A stretch of 64,000 bases of DNA from Galbula dea (taxonomy: Eukaryota; Chordata; Aves; Piciformes; Galbulidae): assembly GCA_013399015.1 (NCBI GenBank), contig VWZX01006814.1:2674340-2738339 (forward strand), given 5' to 3'. The position numbers were made by a program, and so were the translations under genes. Shown here one piece after another: positions 25,001 through 38,300 of this stretch; the first letter of the stretch is position 1; every line of letters begins with the position of its first letter. The notes beneath the pieces were generated by a model. It saw nothing but the letters and a program-made list of their open reading frames with translations. It was not told where the DNA came from and did no database searches.

Positions 25001-27687
25001 ATATGTCCATGTAATATTAGTGAGGATGGTCAACTGAATGGTACCTGCCCATAGGTGGCATGCCTTTCATTTAAAATACAGAACCCAGCAGCCCAGGATT
25101 CTTTCCCAGATCTGACCTTGCCTCTCCTTATTCTTGATTTTTGAGCATGACAGAAAATCCAGACACATGTCTACTTACTGTATCAGACTAGGAGGTTCTG
25201 GGCATGTCACTTTGCTTGTGTTGGTGTACTCTAGAAATGGAGAAATACGCTACAGCTAAGAAGAATGTACTTAATTTGTTCTGTCTGCAGCATACAAAAC
25301 ATTCACACAAATAAACATTAACAGCGGCCTGCCAGCAAGTCCTACAAAATTGTTAATTACCTCCTAGAGCAGACCTCATGATGTCTTTGGCAGCATGTCC
25401 TGCATGCTAACGTGTCTGAGGAGACCATGAGAGAGGGGAGATGGCATCCAAACATAGGACGCCCTCATAGTCTGTTCACCTGCCAGTGCTTTTTCATGGC
25501 ACCTTCGGTGCATGTATCTCTGCTGACTGCGATTGAAGAAACGCCTGACAGTGAGAAGCACTCTATCTGGTAATCCTGACCCAAGCCATCAGAGACTCAA
25601 AAGACCATGGCCAGTAGCTGGGATGACACTTGGAGTGCTGTAGGCACCTGCTTCAGGAGTATCCAAGCAGAAACTGCTGCCCCATGCAGTAAGCTGCTCT
25701 GTTCTGGAGCCGTTTGTTTTGAGAAATTTTCAGGCTTGCTCCCAGTTATACCTCCTAGTGGTAGTCTACTGTAGAGGTGCCAAAAGCATCAATCGATAGG
25801 TGTTGCATTCTTCCATCAGAAGAACTACACTTGCCATCTTAGACACTTACTTGAAAAATCAGGTTTTGCAACATCATGCAATAAAGGCCCCATGTAAGTC
25901 TACTTCTTAAACACCATCTAAAAAGCTTAACCTTATCCTTAAAATATGATTCTGTTCTAAGGAGTGCTGTAAAAAAAAATCTATTATGGGAAAGTCTTTA
26001 TTTCCATCATAGCAGTTTCTGGAAGAAATATTTTTGTTTGACAAGTACAAGAGCATATGCTTTCTTAATTTTTTTTTAACATACATAGCCATGCAAACTC
26101 AGCTTGGAAATTAAAATCGGTCTGGACTCTTTCCTTCCTGTATACTTACTGATAACAGTGATTTGCCAGGCCATTGGGCATTTTTGATTGTTCCCTCTGT
26201 ACTCTTGCTGTGGGTTTATTGAGGTAGTGGTTTTCTCAACGTTACTCTGTGTGTAATTGAAGGCAACATCACAGATGGAAATAACTAGCACTTAGCTCAT
26301 GTGTGTGGAGAAGGAGCAGAATCCATAGCTGCGTTGGTCCTGCAGGGTAAAACTGGAAATATAAACAAAGGAGAAATGACTTGTGATGGGCAGGTGTAAG
26401 TGAAGGAAGACAGAAGTCTGTAAGAAGGGTTCTGTGTAAGCAGCACAGACATGTTTATGTTGATGTCTTGTCTTTCAGGTGCAGGCTTTTTAATTCCTGT
26501 GTATTTCAAATGAACACAGATTCTAATTAGAGGGTATAAGTATCATTATGTATAAAACCAAGTCACAAAATGTTGCAAAATACGCAAACTATTAAATTTC
26601 ATCACCAAACAAAAATAAAGCTAAGTAAGCATTTCCTAGAGACTCCTCTAGAGGCTGGAATAAAATTCTGGGGCAAAGCTAGAACTTGAATCACAGTCAG
26701 CCCAATAAGCTATGGACTGTCCTGCTCCTTGTCCCTCTGTTGCCAAGTAGCTGCTTCAGATCTCCAGAGTCCCAATGGAAGAACCACCCTGCTCTGCAAG
26801 CAAAACTACTGTCATGACAAAACTGGTGTGCGTTGCACATCATGTGGTTTTCTAGCTATAACCTACCCACTGAATAAGCTAATGTTGTCCTGAAAGGGAG
26901 TTTTCCTCTCCAAATTGCCACCTCTTTGGAAAGATACTAAATTTTCAAGGGAAACTGAAGCTTCATGAATAACTTTGTATTCACTTTGTCTCCTTTTATG
27001 GATCAACTTTTAAAATATTTGTTTGGTTTTTGTTAGAAACCTCAAACAATAATGTTCCTGAGCCTTTTCCTTATTACTGTTTTTGTTAAACATTGGTACT
27101 TTCAGCCACCAGCTTTGCACTACAGTTCTTTTTTATGGCATTTAGATTTTGAGAGATTTAGTTGGTGGAAAAATGGGAGACTTTGAAAGGAAAGCTAATT
27201 AGTATTTCCTCAGCCTATCTGAAGTACACTGTTGTGTTAGAATTTTGCCACAATTGTAATTTATACCTGTTAAGCCTTTGTTTTATCATCTATTACTGAC
27301 TTCTGGGCTTCTATTTGCACTTACTGTCTGTAACAAGCATTTCATTTTATATGGAGAAAAAATGGTTTCAGTTACTTTTGCTGTACTCGAAAAGGAGAAT
27401 GGGATTTGCAAATGATAAATGGGGAAGTTGACTAGCTAACTAATAAAGATTTGTCTTAATCAAGTATGATTTGTCAGAACAGGAGCGCACTGGGGTCAGG
27501 GCACACGCAATGAATAATACAGCATTCACTGGAGAAAAGGACCAGGCAAAAGGCCTCATAAATATGCTGCGATTACCCGTTGCTAATTCGTATTCAAAGA
27601 ATGAGTTGCGCTGAAGCCAGCTTCGAGGTTGTTCGAGGTTGCTGAGCTGTTCACCTGCTTTGTGGGCTTTCCAGTGTTTAAGAAAGT

Positions 27688-27719
27688 TTATATATATATA
27701 TATATATATACACACACAG
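27688..27719. repeat. (TA)n followed by (CA)n microsatellite
   Basis: An uninterrupted run of about eleven TA units followed by four CA units. Likely polymorphic in length. Confidence 0.95.
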
Positions 27720-30700
27720 TTTTCAGAATGCTTTATTTTTGCACAGACTGCTATGCTTTTGGTCAACGATTTTAAGCATTATTTATTAATCATCCTCTAG
27801 GTTTGTTTTATTTTTCTAATGTCTGGACACTATTTTATTTCATTTTTTTGTTGTTGTTTAAATATGAATGTGAATACAGCAGGAGATTGTTCCGTTCACA
27901 TTTAAAATGAATTGCTGAACAGTGCAAGAAAGGTTAAAACACTCTAGCTCCATGGAAGTATTACAGATCAAACAAGCATAGACTTTAGGCTTCTGTTGCC
28001 AGCTTTCCTGACTTTCTAATCGGTCTGTGGATTCAGGATAACCTGGTACATTAGAATGTTGGGGTAAAACTAAACAAACCTAAATGTCAGTTTATTTGGC
28101 TCTGGCTTTGTTTTTGTTTGTTGGTGCTGCTTTTTGCTTCAAGGAGCAATTTCTAAGGTTGAAACGGTTGAAGGATATACTCTTGTCACAGATTTTCTGA
28201 TGTCCAGAAGCTGAGATGCTGCAAAGAACCTTGTTCTTATTGATAAGTTTTAGCTACATAAATTGGTCTTGAAAAAAAATCAGTTTTAAAAAAAAAAATT
28301 GTTCCAGTGGTTACAGATGTAACAAGCAGATTTAGTTCTTCAGTTTTACTGTTTAAATGTCATATGCTGTGGTTTTATGTAGTTAAATAAGTTTGAAAAA
28401 AATCTTTTGCTCTGCACTTCAATTTTAAAACATTTCATCATTTCAAAACATTTTCTTCTCTTTTCCAAACCTAACATAACTTTGTTTTTGATAGTCTGTC
28501 TCCTCTGTTTTGTGCTCATTTCTGTGTCTTGAAGGGCATTTATTGCTTTAAGACTGAATCAGCTATAGAGGTAGGTCCAGCTTTGAGCCTCAAGTTGCTG
28601 AATTGCAGGAGACTTAAGTTGCCAACTCTCTGCTTGCACATTTTAAGTCTTTGAAATAACCAGTACTGCAGGGTCCAAAGTAGTTATTTGCACTGCTTTG
28701 AGTTTATAGCAAACTAGATGGTGGAACGTTTGTGTTTACATTATGACTATGAATACAGCCTTAGTTAGACAAACCAAAAATCACTGCTGTGTCATCTCAG
28801 TACTGTTTGGAGTATAGGTTTAATTAAGTATTGGTTTGTGGCTCAAGTTTTAGAGGATATATTTCTGCTACTTAATTTAGATGCAATCAGGATTGTTAAT
28901 ACTGTCTCTTGCTAAATCACTTACACAAAAGTTCAAGGTTGGCAGTACTGTAATGAAGAAGCATCCATTCCCTGCTCTGGGCTCAGAGCAAGCAGGGACT
29001 TCTTGCATCCTGAGAGCACTTAAAGTAGTAGGAAAAGAAGGTACTGAGGGTTGGTTCCCAACTTCACTTACATAAGTGATTGAAATGAGGGTAGCAAGTT
29101 CATTATTTATTGGTGCACTAAGCAAAGATTTCTTTTGCCTTAGAACTTATATGAAGGAAAAGGGAAGCGAGCAGGGGTGGAGAAGATGCAAAGGGAAGAA
29201 TTTGGAGCAGCTGAGCGTTGTCGAGCTGATGCATGGCTAGAAGAATGGCTGGACTTCAATGTCGACAAGTGCTCAGGAGAATCAAAGTCTGCCACCTCCT
29301 GTGAATGTTGCTGTGAGGGTGTTAGTCAGGGAGCTCAGCTAGATGGATGATGGGAGTAGACAGAAAAAAACCCACATCAGTTACTGAGAAATGAGTAGTT
29401 TTATACCAGCAGACTGATGTAAGTTAGGATTTCAGAAAAGGTATGAAACCTTAAAAAAAGAAAAGACTACTGGAGGTGAAGTTACTAGATCTGTCATATA
29501 TCATTTTTCTCCTGTCTTTTTGCTATTTTCTTCTAATTCATCTGTCTGGTTTTTTTCCTGGGAAAGGACAGAGTAGGCCTTGACCATGGGAGGTGTTGGT
29601 TATGAAATGCGCACAGTTTGTTCTTGAAGACATGTGGCATCTTCTTCAAATACTTGTTCTTTCTTATTTTGAACAAAGCACAAAGCCTGAATTCTGATTA
29701 GGAGTTCTGTATGTTTTTCTTTCTAGTTTCTCTGACCTTGAGATAAATAGCCTCTCTTGCTGCTGGCCAATGAAAATAATTTAATGAACATCCATTATAT
29801 CTTATAGGGACCTTTTTAATTTGAAAAATGTTTGTATTTTAAGTTTGGTGGAAGTCTTGGGCTTTGGAGGATTGGGAGGTATTTTGGGGTGTTATTTACT
29901 TCCACAGGAAGACTGGGTGAATTCTTTTATCCTCTCTTGCAGCTGAACTTCTGACAGCTCTGGAAGTGTTGGATGTTCTCAATGGATGCTGTTGACTGTC
30001 AGTATGCTTTCTACTAGGATGGCATTTGCTTCTGCTGAAGGGTCCAACTAGTCCCTATAGCATGTAGCTAATTTTTACTTTGTTTTAGGTAACCACTTAA
30101 CAGCATGCAGATTAACTTTTCTGTGGCAGATTCTTGAGGCATTTGAGCACCAACTCCCATGTTTTACTGTTCTGTTAATGCTCTACAAAGTGTCTCTCCA
30201 TTGGCTTATAGCCATTCTATTATTCGCTTTTCTGTATTAACCCATGCTTGTCATTTAATAACTTTAATGATCTAAATCCTTCTGTCTTTAATTAAATTGT
30301 CTGTTCAATGTAAATGTGTATCAACTGTCAACTTGTGAATTTATAGGACTTTTACCTTTTCCCTACACTTAAAGATATGTCATCACTGTATTAACTTTCT
30401 GCTATCAGAAGCATAAAGCATTTGACTTAGCCCTAAATTATTCTAACTCCTGCAGCACATATAGTCCAAGTTTGTAAATCTGCTTGCTGTCACCTCTGAA
30501 CAGCTAGCATTTAACACTTTCCAGCATTTTTTTTCCAGAAACTGCTGTTGATGATTTCTCTCATTCTCCTAAAATCCAAACTTTTAAACTATCCAAAATG
30601 GAGTGGCTTTTGGAGAGGGAGCGTTTCAGCCTTAACTATGTTTACTGAGTTTCTGCCTGTGTCAGAGCAGTTCTTTTCCAAAAATCTTCCATAAGCTACA

Positions 30701-31078
30701 TCATCAGAGCATGTGATCTCTCTGTGCAAAGAGGACACAGAATTTCACAGCTCAGATGCTGTTATTTACTAGGCGAGGCTGAGGATCTCCAAGTGAAGTT
30801 ATTGATTTCTTCTCTCACAACACAGAGTGGTTTATTTGAGTTTATTCATGATTCTGTGGAACAGCCATCTTGATTTTTTAACATGAACTTTTCCCACTGT
30901 AAATTAGTTTGTCTTTTCCCATCTCTAATTACATAGCTCAGGCAGTCGCATTGTATGTATGACAAGATTGGGCAAATCTTACTGCCAACCATCCTTTCTA
31001 TGATTTGGGTGGTTTTAAGCTTTTTTTTATACATTTTAAACTGTATCAAGATATTTGCTGCTGTTTATAAAATGTATT

Positions 31079-31127
31079 TTCATATATATATATATTTATA
31101 TATATAGACACACACATATATATACAT
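31079..31127. repeat. Compound (TA)n/(CA)n microsatellite
   Basis: TA-rich runs interrupted by ttta and by agacacacaca, then TA again. Partly self-complementary. A spurious open frame crosses it on each strand. Confidence 0.93.
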
Positions 31128-34100
31128 GGCATAAACCATGCTGGATTATTTTTGAAAAGAAAGGTGGGGACTCTGTCTTCAAAGTCCACAAAAATGCATG
31201 TTTGTTTATCCAAAAGCCTGGAGAAGCTCATTCCATGTCATCCCTGTCTCTTGAGTAAATATATTAGTCATTCTTCAGGAAAATAGTATTATTGATTTGA
31301 GTGATTAGAAAAAGCTCTTGCAGAATCAGCTTAGCTGATAAACTAAATAAATACTTAAATGGGTGAAGGAAAAAAAGGAAAAGAAAACCCAGTCAAGCAC
31401 AACTTACTTTACATCCTTGATATGTGTGTAGGTATGAGAAATCAAGCTTTGTGGAATGTGTATTCAATAATTATGATTTCTAATATAAATAAGTACTGCA
31501 TATAGGTTACAGGCAAAGTCAAAAATAAGGGGGCATATTCAGGAGTACAAAGCATCACTGTCAGTTATCTTTTTCTTCTGGGTTTATCTCAATATAAACA
31601 TTGGAAACCATGTGCCAGTTCTTGCACATATGAAGGTGGAAGTTGATTTTACATCTGTTGGGGTTTTGGGGTTTTATTTTTTCTTTGGTTAGGGAAAGCA
31701 TCTCCTTCTAATTAGTTTCAGTGGTTTAGGATGTTATTTTTTTTTGCATAACAGTCTCATAGAACTAGGCACTATTTGTGCTGGAACCACAGTGTAGCAT
31801 TATGAAAGCGTTCATCACTCCTTCTAGCTCCTAACATTCTGTAATCACTGAAGAGGCTGATCTCCCATACCTTGTTCAAACACCTCTAAGGCCAAATATA
31901 TTTAGAGCTGTGAATTTTAGCATTCACCCTCTCAGGCTGATGTTTAAGTTATGTACTTTTTCAGATTTTTTTTTCTGTTCATCGCAGCATTAAGTCTAAG
32001 ATAATTGCTATATCAAATATTCCTGCTCTCTGTCAGTACATAGATAATGATGATGCAAATGTATTCACCTTTCTGCTTCTCACAGTTTAGCTGTAATTTT
32101 AGAACATAATTTTATGCATCTCCTTGGGAATTTTAGTTAGAAGAGACAGCACCATGCAGTCTTTTGTACCACTTGGAACTGCACTGTACTAAACATTACC
32201 TGTACATACCAACTAAAAGGATGGGATAATTCACAAATAATTGATAGTTAAGATTCTGTGACAATAAAAACATTACCAGCAACATGCAACATCCTCCAGT
32301 TTGCATAGTGGTCTTTATTCATGCATCTGCACTACAGTATATCTTAGACACCTGACCTTTTCACATAAATGTAGGAGAGTTGTCAGTAATTTGTGTTCTA
32401 AGTAGCCTGGAAAGATCTATACAGAACTGTTGCACTAAAACCAGGAATCTGCCACCTAAATGAATGTTTTATCCGGTAGGAAAACATAAGAGTTGTGAGG
32501 AAGCTTGAAAAATGACAGCAACAGATAGCAATGGCAAGAAGCTTGTAATTAACTGTACTGTGGGGTAATATTACTTTTTTTTTCCCCTAGTCCTGGGCAC
32601 CTTTGGTTGCAAACCAAACATGTTTTCATATCATTTATAAGTGAATTTTCTCTATTTATTAATATTTTTGTTTGACTGTCTTGACCTTCCAGCTGAAAAT
32701 CAAGTTTCACTGTCATCAGTGAATTTTCTGAGTAGAACAAGGATATGAAGAGGGCCTGTAGATAAAAGTGTTGATCTGTGTTTGCAAACTTATTGTGAGA
32801 TTATGTTACCTCCGTTATATCTCTTTGTTCAACTTATGTTGTTATTTTAGCCCAAAAAAGGCCAAAGATCATCAGCTAAAGTGCATGTAGAGTAAAGCTG
32901 CTCCTGTAAAATTGATGATCCATCCAATTATTTATCTATAGAGGCTGCTGGGAAGAAATGCAACTATCTCAGTTCTCAGACCCCTCTGCTAGGTTGAACT
33001 TCATGGCTGAAGGTTTAATCCCTTAGTGTCATATCAACAATTCATTCTGTGATATTCTGGCTGACATGCTCTCCTTCCTTATTTATTGATGTCTTCAGTC
33101 ATCGACAATGAGAGGAAAATACACTATTCGTCAAAGTGATGGTGTTTTACCCTCACTTACAGTTGATGCTGCTGTCACATTGATGGTTGGAAAATAAACT
33201 CAATCATTATAAAAAGCTGAGTTTGAACTTGCCAGTGACAGGAAGAAGATGAAAAAAAAACCCCACAGTAACTTGCTTAAAATTGATGTGATAAAAATAG
33301 AGCTGTTTCCTATAAAGATATTTTTGAGATTGTGAAATACCAAGCTATTTTAGCCATTTACTTTTAGTTATTCCTTTGAAGAAAAATCTGATCCTCATGC
33401 TCCCTTATGTCTTTGCGAACATATGTATATTTTTGAGCAGTAAATACCTATTATCATTTGAATCATGCTACTTGGTTAGTAACTTGTTTGGAGGTTTTTT
33501 TCCCCCCTTTGTATTTTTAGAGGATTTTGCTTTGTTTTTTTCTCCCAGATTACACTGAATTCATGCATCTCTCTGTATTACAGTATATTGAGTGCTTTGA
33601 TGGGGAATAAGCTCAGTATAGTTTTATCCAGTAAGTCCTTTGACATGCAAACATAGGCAAAGCTCTCATGAATCGCTTTCTTAGACTATCATTTGTATAG
33701 CTGTACTACACCTTTTAGCTTTTTTAACTCAATAACCACATATCTTACCACATTTCACCTTTGGGAGGCATTGTGTATACAGCTAAAAGTAAAGAGCAGC
33801 AAGCCAAGAGGGACAAGAAAGCATAATGAGGATGTCAATTTGTGGTCAGATATCTGAGGAAATATTTATCTTACTTGTACTGTACTTGGCAACAGATAGA
33901 GAAATATATGTTTAATGAATTTCCTTAGTCTTTATCAGGCACAGTGTGTAACTTGTGTTAAATAGATTTGGGAAGAATAAAGTTTGTCTCAAATGCTTTA
34001 AGTTTCAAGTGATTCTACTTTGAATTTTCTCCTGAAAATGAACAGTGTCTAGTTAAGAAAAAAAGTTATCTTTGCTCTACTAACATATTGGTAAATTTTT

Positions 34101-34300
34101 AATGATTAATTTTCTTCCTCAGGAAAAAAAACAGTTTGACATTTTAAGATCCCACTTATTTATCAGAATAAAAGCAAGGCATGATTTCTGTTTATGAAAA
34201 AAAAAAGTTTTTGTAGTTTTATTCAGTTTTGGTGTGTATCTCTGGCAAACTAGCTAAGTAACCTAAACGAATGTGCACAGAAATGCTGGTTGTCTCGCAC

Positions 34301-34440
34301 ATGCTGTGTGTCCCGAGGCAAGCTACAGCTGCTTCAGTTGCTTGTGTCTGTTTCCCCATCTGTAAAAGAGGAATGATTTAACTCATTTTTTTCCTTCAGG
34401 GAAATAAAGGGCAGGTTTCTTAATGTTTCTATAGAGCTTT
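34301..34440 (+). mobile_element. MIR-like SINE relic
   Basis: The stretch tgctgtgtgtcccgaggcaa, then cttgtgtctgtttccccatc, tgtaaaagaggaatgattta and a purine-rich continuation follows the core and 3' order of MIR. It lies about 0.8 kb before the VTI1A exon at 35240. Confidence 0.65.
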
Positions 34441-35239
34441 GAAGATTAAAATCTCTTCTCTATACTTACTGTTAATATTTCTGTGTTAGAGGAGCATTTA
34501 ACTGAAACTATTTGAAGAGTAGAGTTTTGGCATCTTGTGTTGTCTTTGTACTATATCTTAAGGCCTCTCCACTATAATTTTGCAATCCTTGATTCAGCTT
34601 AAGCTGTGGAAGCAAACAACCTCTGTGTAAACAAATGGTGATCACAATAGATAATGTACATGTCTGCTATTGAAAACATCAGGAGATCCATTACAGCATA
34701 TCTCTAAGCTTGCCAGAAATAGTCCTTGGTGGAGCAAACCAGACACCTGTAACTGAGCTTAGCCTGAAATAGCTTTTCTTTAAACATCGGTGGTAAATAC
34801 TGAGAGGCACAGAGAGTGGTTTTCTTCTAATATGACTTCTCAGTGCCTTTTAAGAGGTATAAGAATGGCTGTTGTTCCTGGATTCCTTTCTAAAGACGAG
34901 GAGTCAGTTCAAGGAGTAGGGGTATGAATATCCAGCACTTAGAGCAAGTCTGAAAGTCTTCTTACCTTTATTTTACACACCAAAGGTCAGCATTGGTTCC
35001 CAGGGCCTAGACAAACTCAAGAGATTTTCAGAGGGACAATTTGGTGGTTACTTCTTCAGTTTTACATTGCTTGAAAAGCTCAGTATTTAGTATAATGATG
35101 TGTTCCTCTTTGCAGTTAGTAGGAGCGATTAGGCTACCAAGTGTACTAAATGCCACTGTTACAGTCTAACCTGGCATTTTGAGACCTTACAATCACAAGG
35201 TATATTTTTAATGGTTTTCATTTTTATTTTTTAATGCAG

Positions 35240-35310
35240 AGCAGATTGGACAGGAGATGCTGGAAAACCTCAGCCATGACAGAGAAAAGATCCAGCGTGC
35301 TCGGGAAAGG
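35240..35310 (+). CDS. VTI1A: VTI1A internal exon, N-terminal part of Qb-SNARE motif
   Basis: This 71-base exon encodes the second and third bases of a split Glu codon followed by 23 residues, beginning QIGQEMLENL and ending IQRARER, which I recognise as the first half of the VTI1A SNARE helix. VTI1A is a tail-anchored Qb-SNARE of the trans-Golgi network and endosomes. It is known to pair with syntaxin-16, syntaxin-6 and VAMP4 for endosome-to-Golgi traffic, and it also acts in neuronal vesicle release. The exon follows a T-rich tract ending in cag at 35237-35239 and is followed by the donor gtaagc at 35311. It ends on a whole codon (phase 0), and the next exon at 39134 continues in frame. Ile, Met/Leu, Leu, Ile and Ala recur at heptad-like spacing, as expected for a SNARE core helix. 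Asp (codon 35278-35280) sits where the ionic-layer Gln would be. Too short and lacking a start Met, it cannot be found by an ORF search. Exon identity is very secure; using the AG two bases later as acceptor is unlikely, because it would break the reading frame. Confidence 0.95.
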
Positions 35311-38300
35311 GTAAGCTTGCTAATAACTTATTGCTGATCTCAGGTATTATTTGCTTTGGGCAACTTCTCTGCATGCAAAAATAATCAGCGTATTGATCAG
35401 TTTTACATAAATCAGCTGCTATTTTGAAACATAATCACCATCTGCAGTAAAGCACTTAAAAAGTGTCTTACATGCACCCGATCCTGCAAAGCCTCCCCTA
35501 CAGGGAATCACAATGAAGTCACCAAATCTGCTGCTGGAAGCAAGCTTTCTGCCGCTAATATTGTAATTAGGACAGTTCTCTGTCCTTTGAAAGGTTTGCT
35601 ATTCTGTCCATTCCAATGACTTCTTGGACTTTCTGTGAAATAAAGTTCAGTATCATGGCTGAGCTTCTAATAGTTGATCAACCTAACTTTTTGTAGCTGC
35701 AAATGCTAATAATTGCCTCCTTAGTCAATTCTCTGTGAAAGTACTGATGCTCTGTCACTGCAGTCAAGATAACATGTCTGTGTAATTTTGGATTTATGTT
35801 GCCTCTGTAGGGATCAGCTCTGCTCTGTAGAGCTAATGGCAATGCCCATCCCATCCAACACAGCTTCTCTGAACTCAGTCTAAAAAATCTGGCTCTCTGG
35901 TTCTGATTTCTGCATGGGGAACCAGGACTGACAGTGTCTGTGACTTTCTGTCCATGACATGTTGGCCAAATACTTTCCTGGGTGTCCAATTCTGCCAAAG
36001 CTGAGTCCTCCTACTGAGGTCTGTAGTTGATCAATGCCACTTAAGAAAACTCCATTGTCTGTCCCAGAGAGATCTTTACCTGGGTGGCTTTGATGGGTGA
36101 AGCATCATATGAGTCAGAATCATAGAATGTTAGGGGTTGGATCATCTAGTCCAACCCCCCTGCCAGAGCAGGGTCACCTAGATGAGGTCACACTGGGCCT
36201 AGTCCAGGTGGATTTTGAATGTCTCCAGAAAGTAAGACTCCACAACCTCCTTGGGCAGCCTGTTCTAATGCTCTGGCACCTGAACTGTGAAAAAGTTTTT
36301 CTGTATGTTTATACTAAACCTGGGAACAAACTTCACTTTGGAAAGTCAAATGTCAACTTGAGTTGTGATGGGGCAGTTCTTAGCAGTTCTTGTGAAAATT
36401 AGGAAGATTTTTTCTTACAAGCAAAATTTAAATGAGTTAGTGTTTCTGTAGTTTGCTTAAATTTACATGCTCTACAGACCAGAAAACTCTTGTAACTTTT
36501 TTTTTTGATAACCCAAAAAAGAGGATTAAACGTTCTGCTACAAGTCACGTAAGTTCAATAGACTATACAAGACTCTAAGAGATGAAACACTTTTTAGGAA
36601 ACACTGAAAATGTGTCTAAGGCAGGCAAGGTATCGACATCAGCATCTTGTTCATCTTCCTTCTTTTCTCATCACTATTCCTAATATTGCTTTTTAAAAGC
36701 TTTCTTAAGCACCATCTAGATTTTCATTGCTAATATCAAAGCACATTTCAAAATGTTTTCATTACAGCAGTTCTGTGAAACAAGGAGGTGCCACAATATG
36801 TCATTTAACAGCTTTACATGCCACTCATTCTTTAGCTTCTGTGGTGCATTGCTATTGGTGAAGAAATGATGGAAGAACTACAATTGGATATTTCAGTTTT
36901 AAATTACAGCTTGAAACTCTTTGTTGTTTTTTTCTGCCAGTGCAGGAAGAAAAGGTGGCTTCTTCTAGTGTTCTCTTGGGAGGAGGTAGCTAGAGATCTT
37001 CCAATAATGTGTGTACGTGTTTGTTTCTTTTTTAACATTTCTCTTATTTTGTGAGGGTTTTTATTACCATAAAAATGTGGTTGCTTTGCTTAGAGGAGTC
37101 TGTGAAACCTCTAAGACTCGGCTTTCCCTTCCTAACTATCAGTACTGATCCTAGCTGTCAGGTAGAAACCTGCAGCAAGAGAGGAAAGTTAGGATCAAAC
37201 ATATAATGGTAAAAAGGAGAAAGCTACTTTTCTGTGAAAAGGGAGGAGAAGCCCCAAGTGCTAAATGCATCTTTATGAATAATAAAAGACCAAGGTAAAG
37301 CATACATTTGTACTTCAGATTCCCTTCTAGCATAGATAAGAACCAGGCTTTTTAATGAGCCTTTTAAAAATTATTGTGACGTTTTTTCTTCTGTTACTTG
37401 TGTCAAGCTGGGCTAAACTGCTTTTCTGGAGCTTGAATTGTCTAGATGAATCAGGAAAACATAAGGGAATGGCCTCCCTGGAATATAATGCTCATCTTTG
37501 TTCCATCATAGCACATAATTACAGAGATCTAAGAGTCAGTGCAAGCATTCCCACTGAATATGATTTTGCTAAGAGCAAGTCTTGGTTGCTGTTAGCCAGT
37601 GCCAACTTCTACTTGGTATTTTCTTAGTATGTTTTACAAGAAAACAGAGGAAACTTATGCAAAAAGGTTGTGTCACTTACTGCAACTACTGCTTTCAGTG
37701 ACAAACATTAAATCTGGTAGCAAATATTTACAGTATTGAGCTCCAGAGTAGAAACTGGTTCTATTATTGCTGCTATGAAAATATTCAAGATAAAATAGTG
37801 GTTTGATATGGTGAAGGTGATTTGTTATTGGAAGACTGCCACTTTCGGCAGTCTTACCGTTTGGATGGATTTATTACACAGGATACATTTTGTCTTCTAC
37901 AACAAAGTTTCTTTAGTAAGAAGTCAATGAATCAGGTAATCCTTTCAGTCTGTTTTGATAATGAAGAGGTAAGTATTCAGCTTTCATGAGGAGAAGAATG
38001 TTTTAATGTATGTACACACAGATGTTTTGGGGCATTTTAGAAACAGTGGTCCCTGTTATTTTGTAAGTGACAATCATTACATTATCATTTACATTAGATT
38101 TTAATGTCCTACTGGCTGCAAGATCTCTAAAAAGTCCAGAGATGTCTCTTCCTCAGCAATCAGTAGCAGAACAGGCAATAGGATTGTAACACTTTTTTTC
38201 CTATACACTTCATTTCTAGATACCATTTTGTGGGAGACTGATAAACACAAAAAGAGAAGGAAGGTTTTAATACCTTTTAAAGAATAATAGAAGTAATTGC

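Larger units (their letters stand above)
25001..34300. other. Intronic sequence without identified features
   Basis: Apart from the two TA/CA microsatellites, nothing is identified. A weak MIR-like string near 25196-25250 (tctgggcatgtcacttt then aaatggagaaa) is too short to call. Confidence 0.55.
1..35239 (+). other. VTI1A: Tail of VTI1A upstream intron
   Basis: Inferred intron sequence 5' of the first recognised VTI1A exon. The stretch is AT-rich and contains stops in all frames. It holds the MIR-like, retroviral, CR1 and low-complexity pieces listed separately, and otherwise nothing I can identify. I looked for the preceding VTI1A exon, which should end with the G of the split Glu codon just before a GT donor, and did not see it. 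The intron therefore probably begins before this window, in keeping with the very large introns known in mammalian VTI1A. Short open frames up to 177 codons (for example 1331-1864 on the minus strand) show no family motif and look random. Confidence 0.75.

Noticed and set aside
25196..25250. Further MIR-like string
   Set aside because: Only two short motif matches in the right order; not distinguishable from chance without an alignment score.
27688..31127. TA/CA runs considered as a CRISPR-like or origin-like repeat structure
   Set aside because: They are ordinary dinucleotide microsatellites without spacers or unit structure.
35678..35998. 106-codon minus-strand frame between the VTI1A exons
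   Set aside because: No recognisable domain, no splice context, opposite strand to the gene; consistent with chance.
36097..36402. 101-codon plus-strand open frame
   Set aside because: It is the antisense reading of a CR1 tail, not a protein gene.
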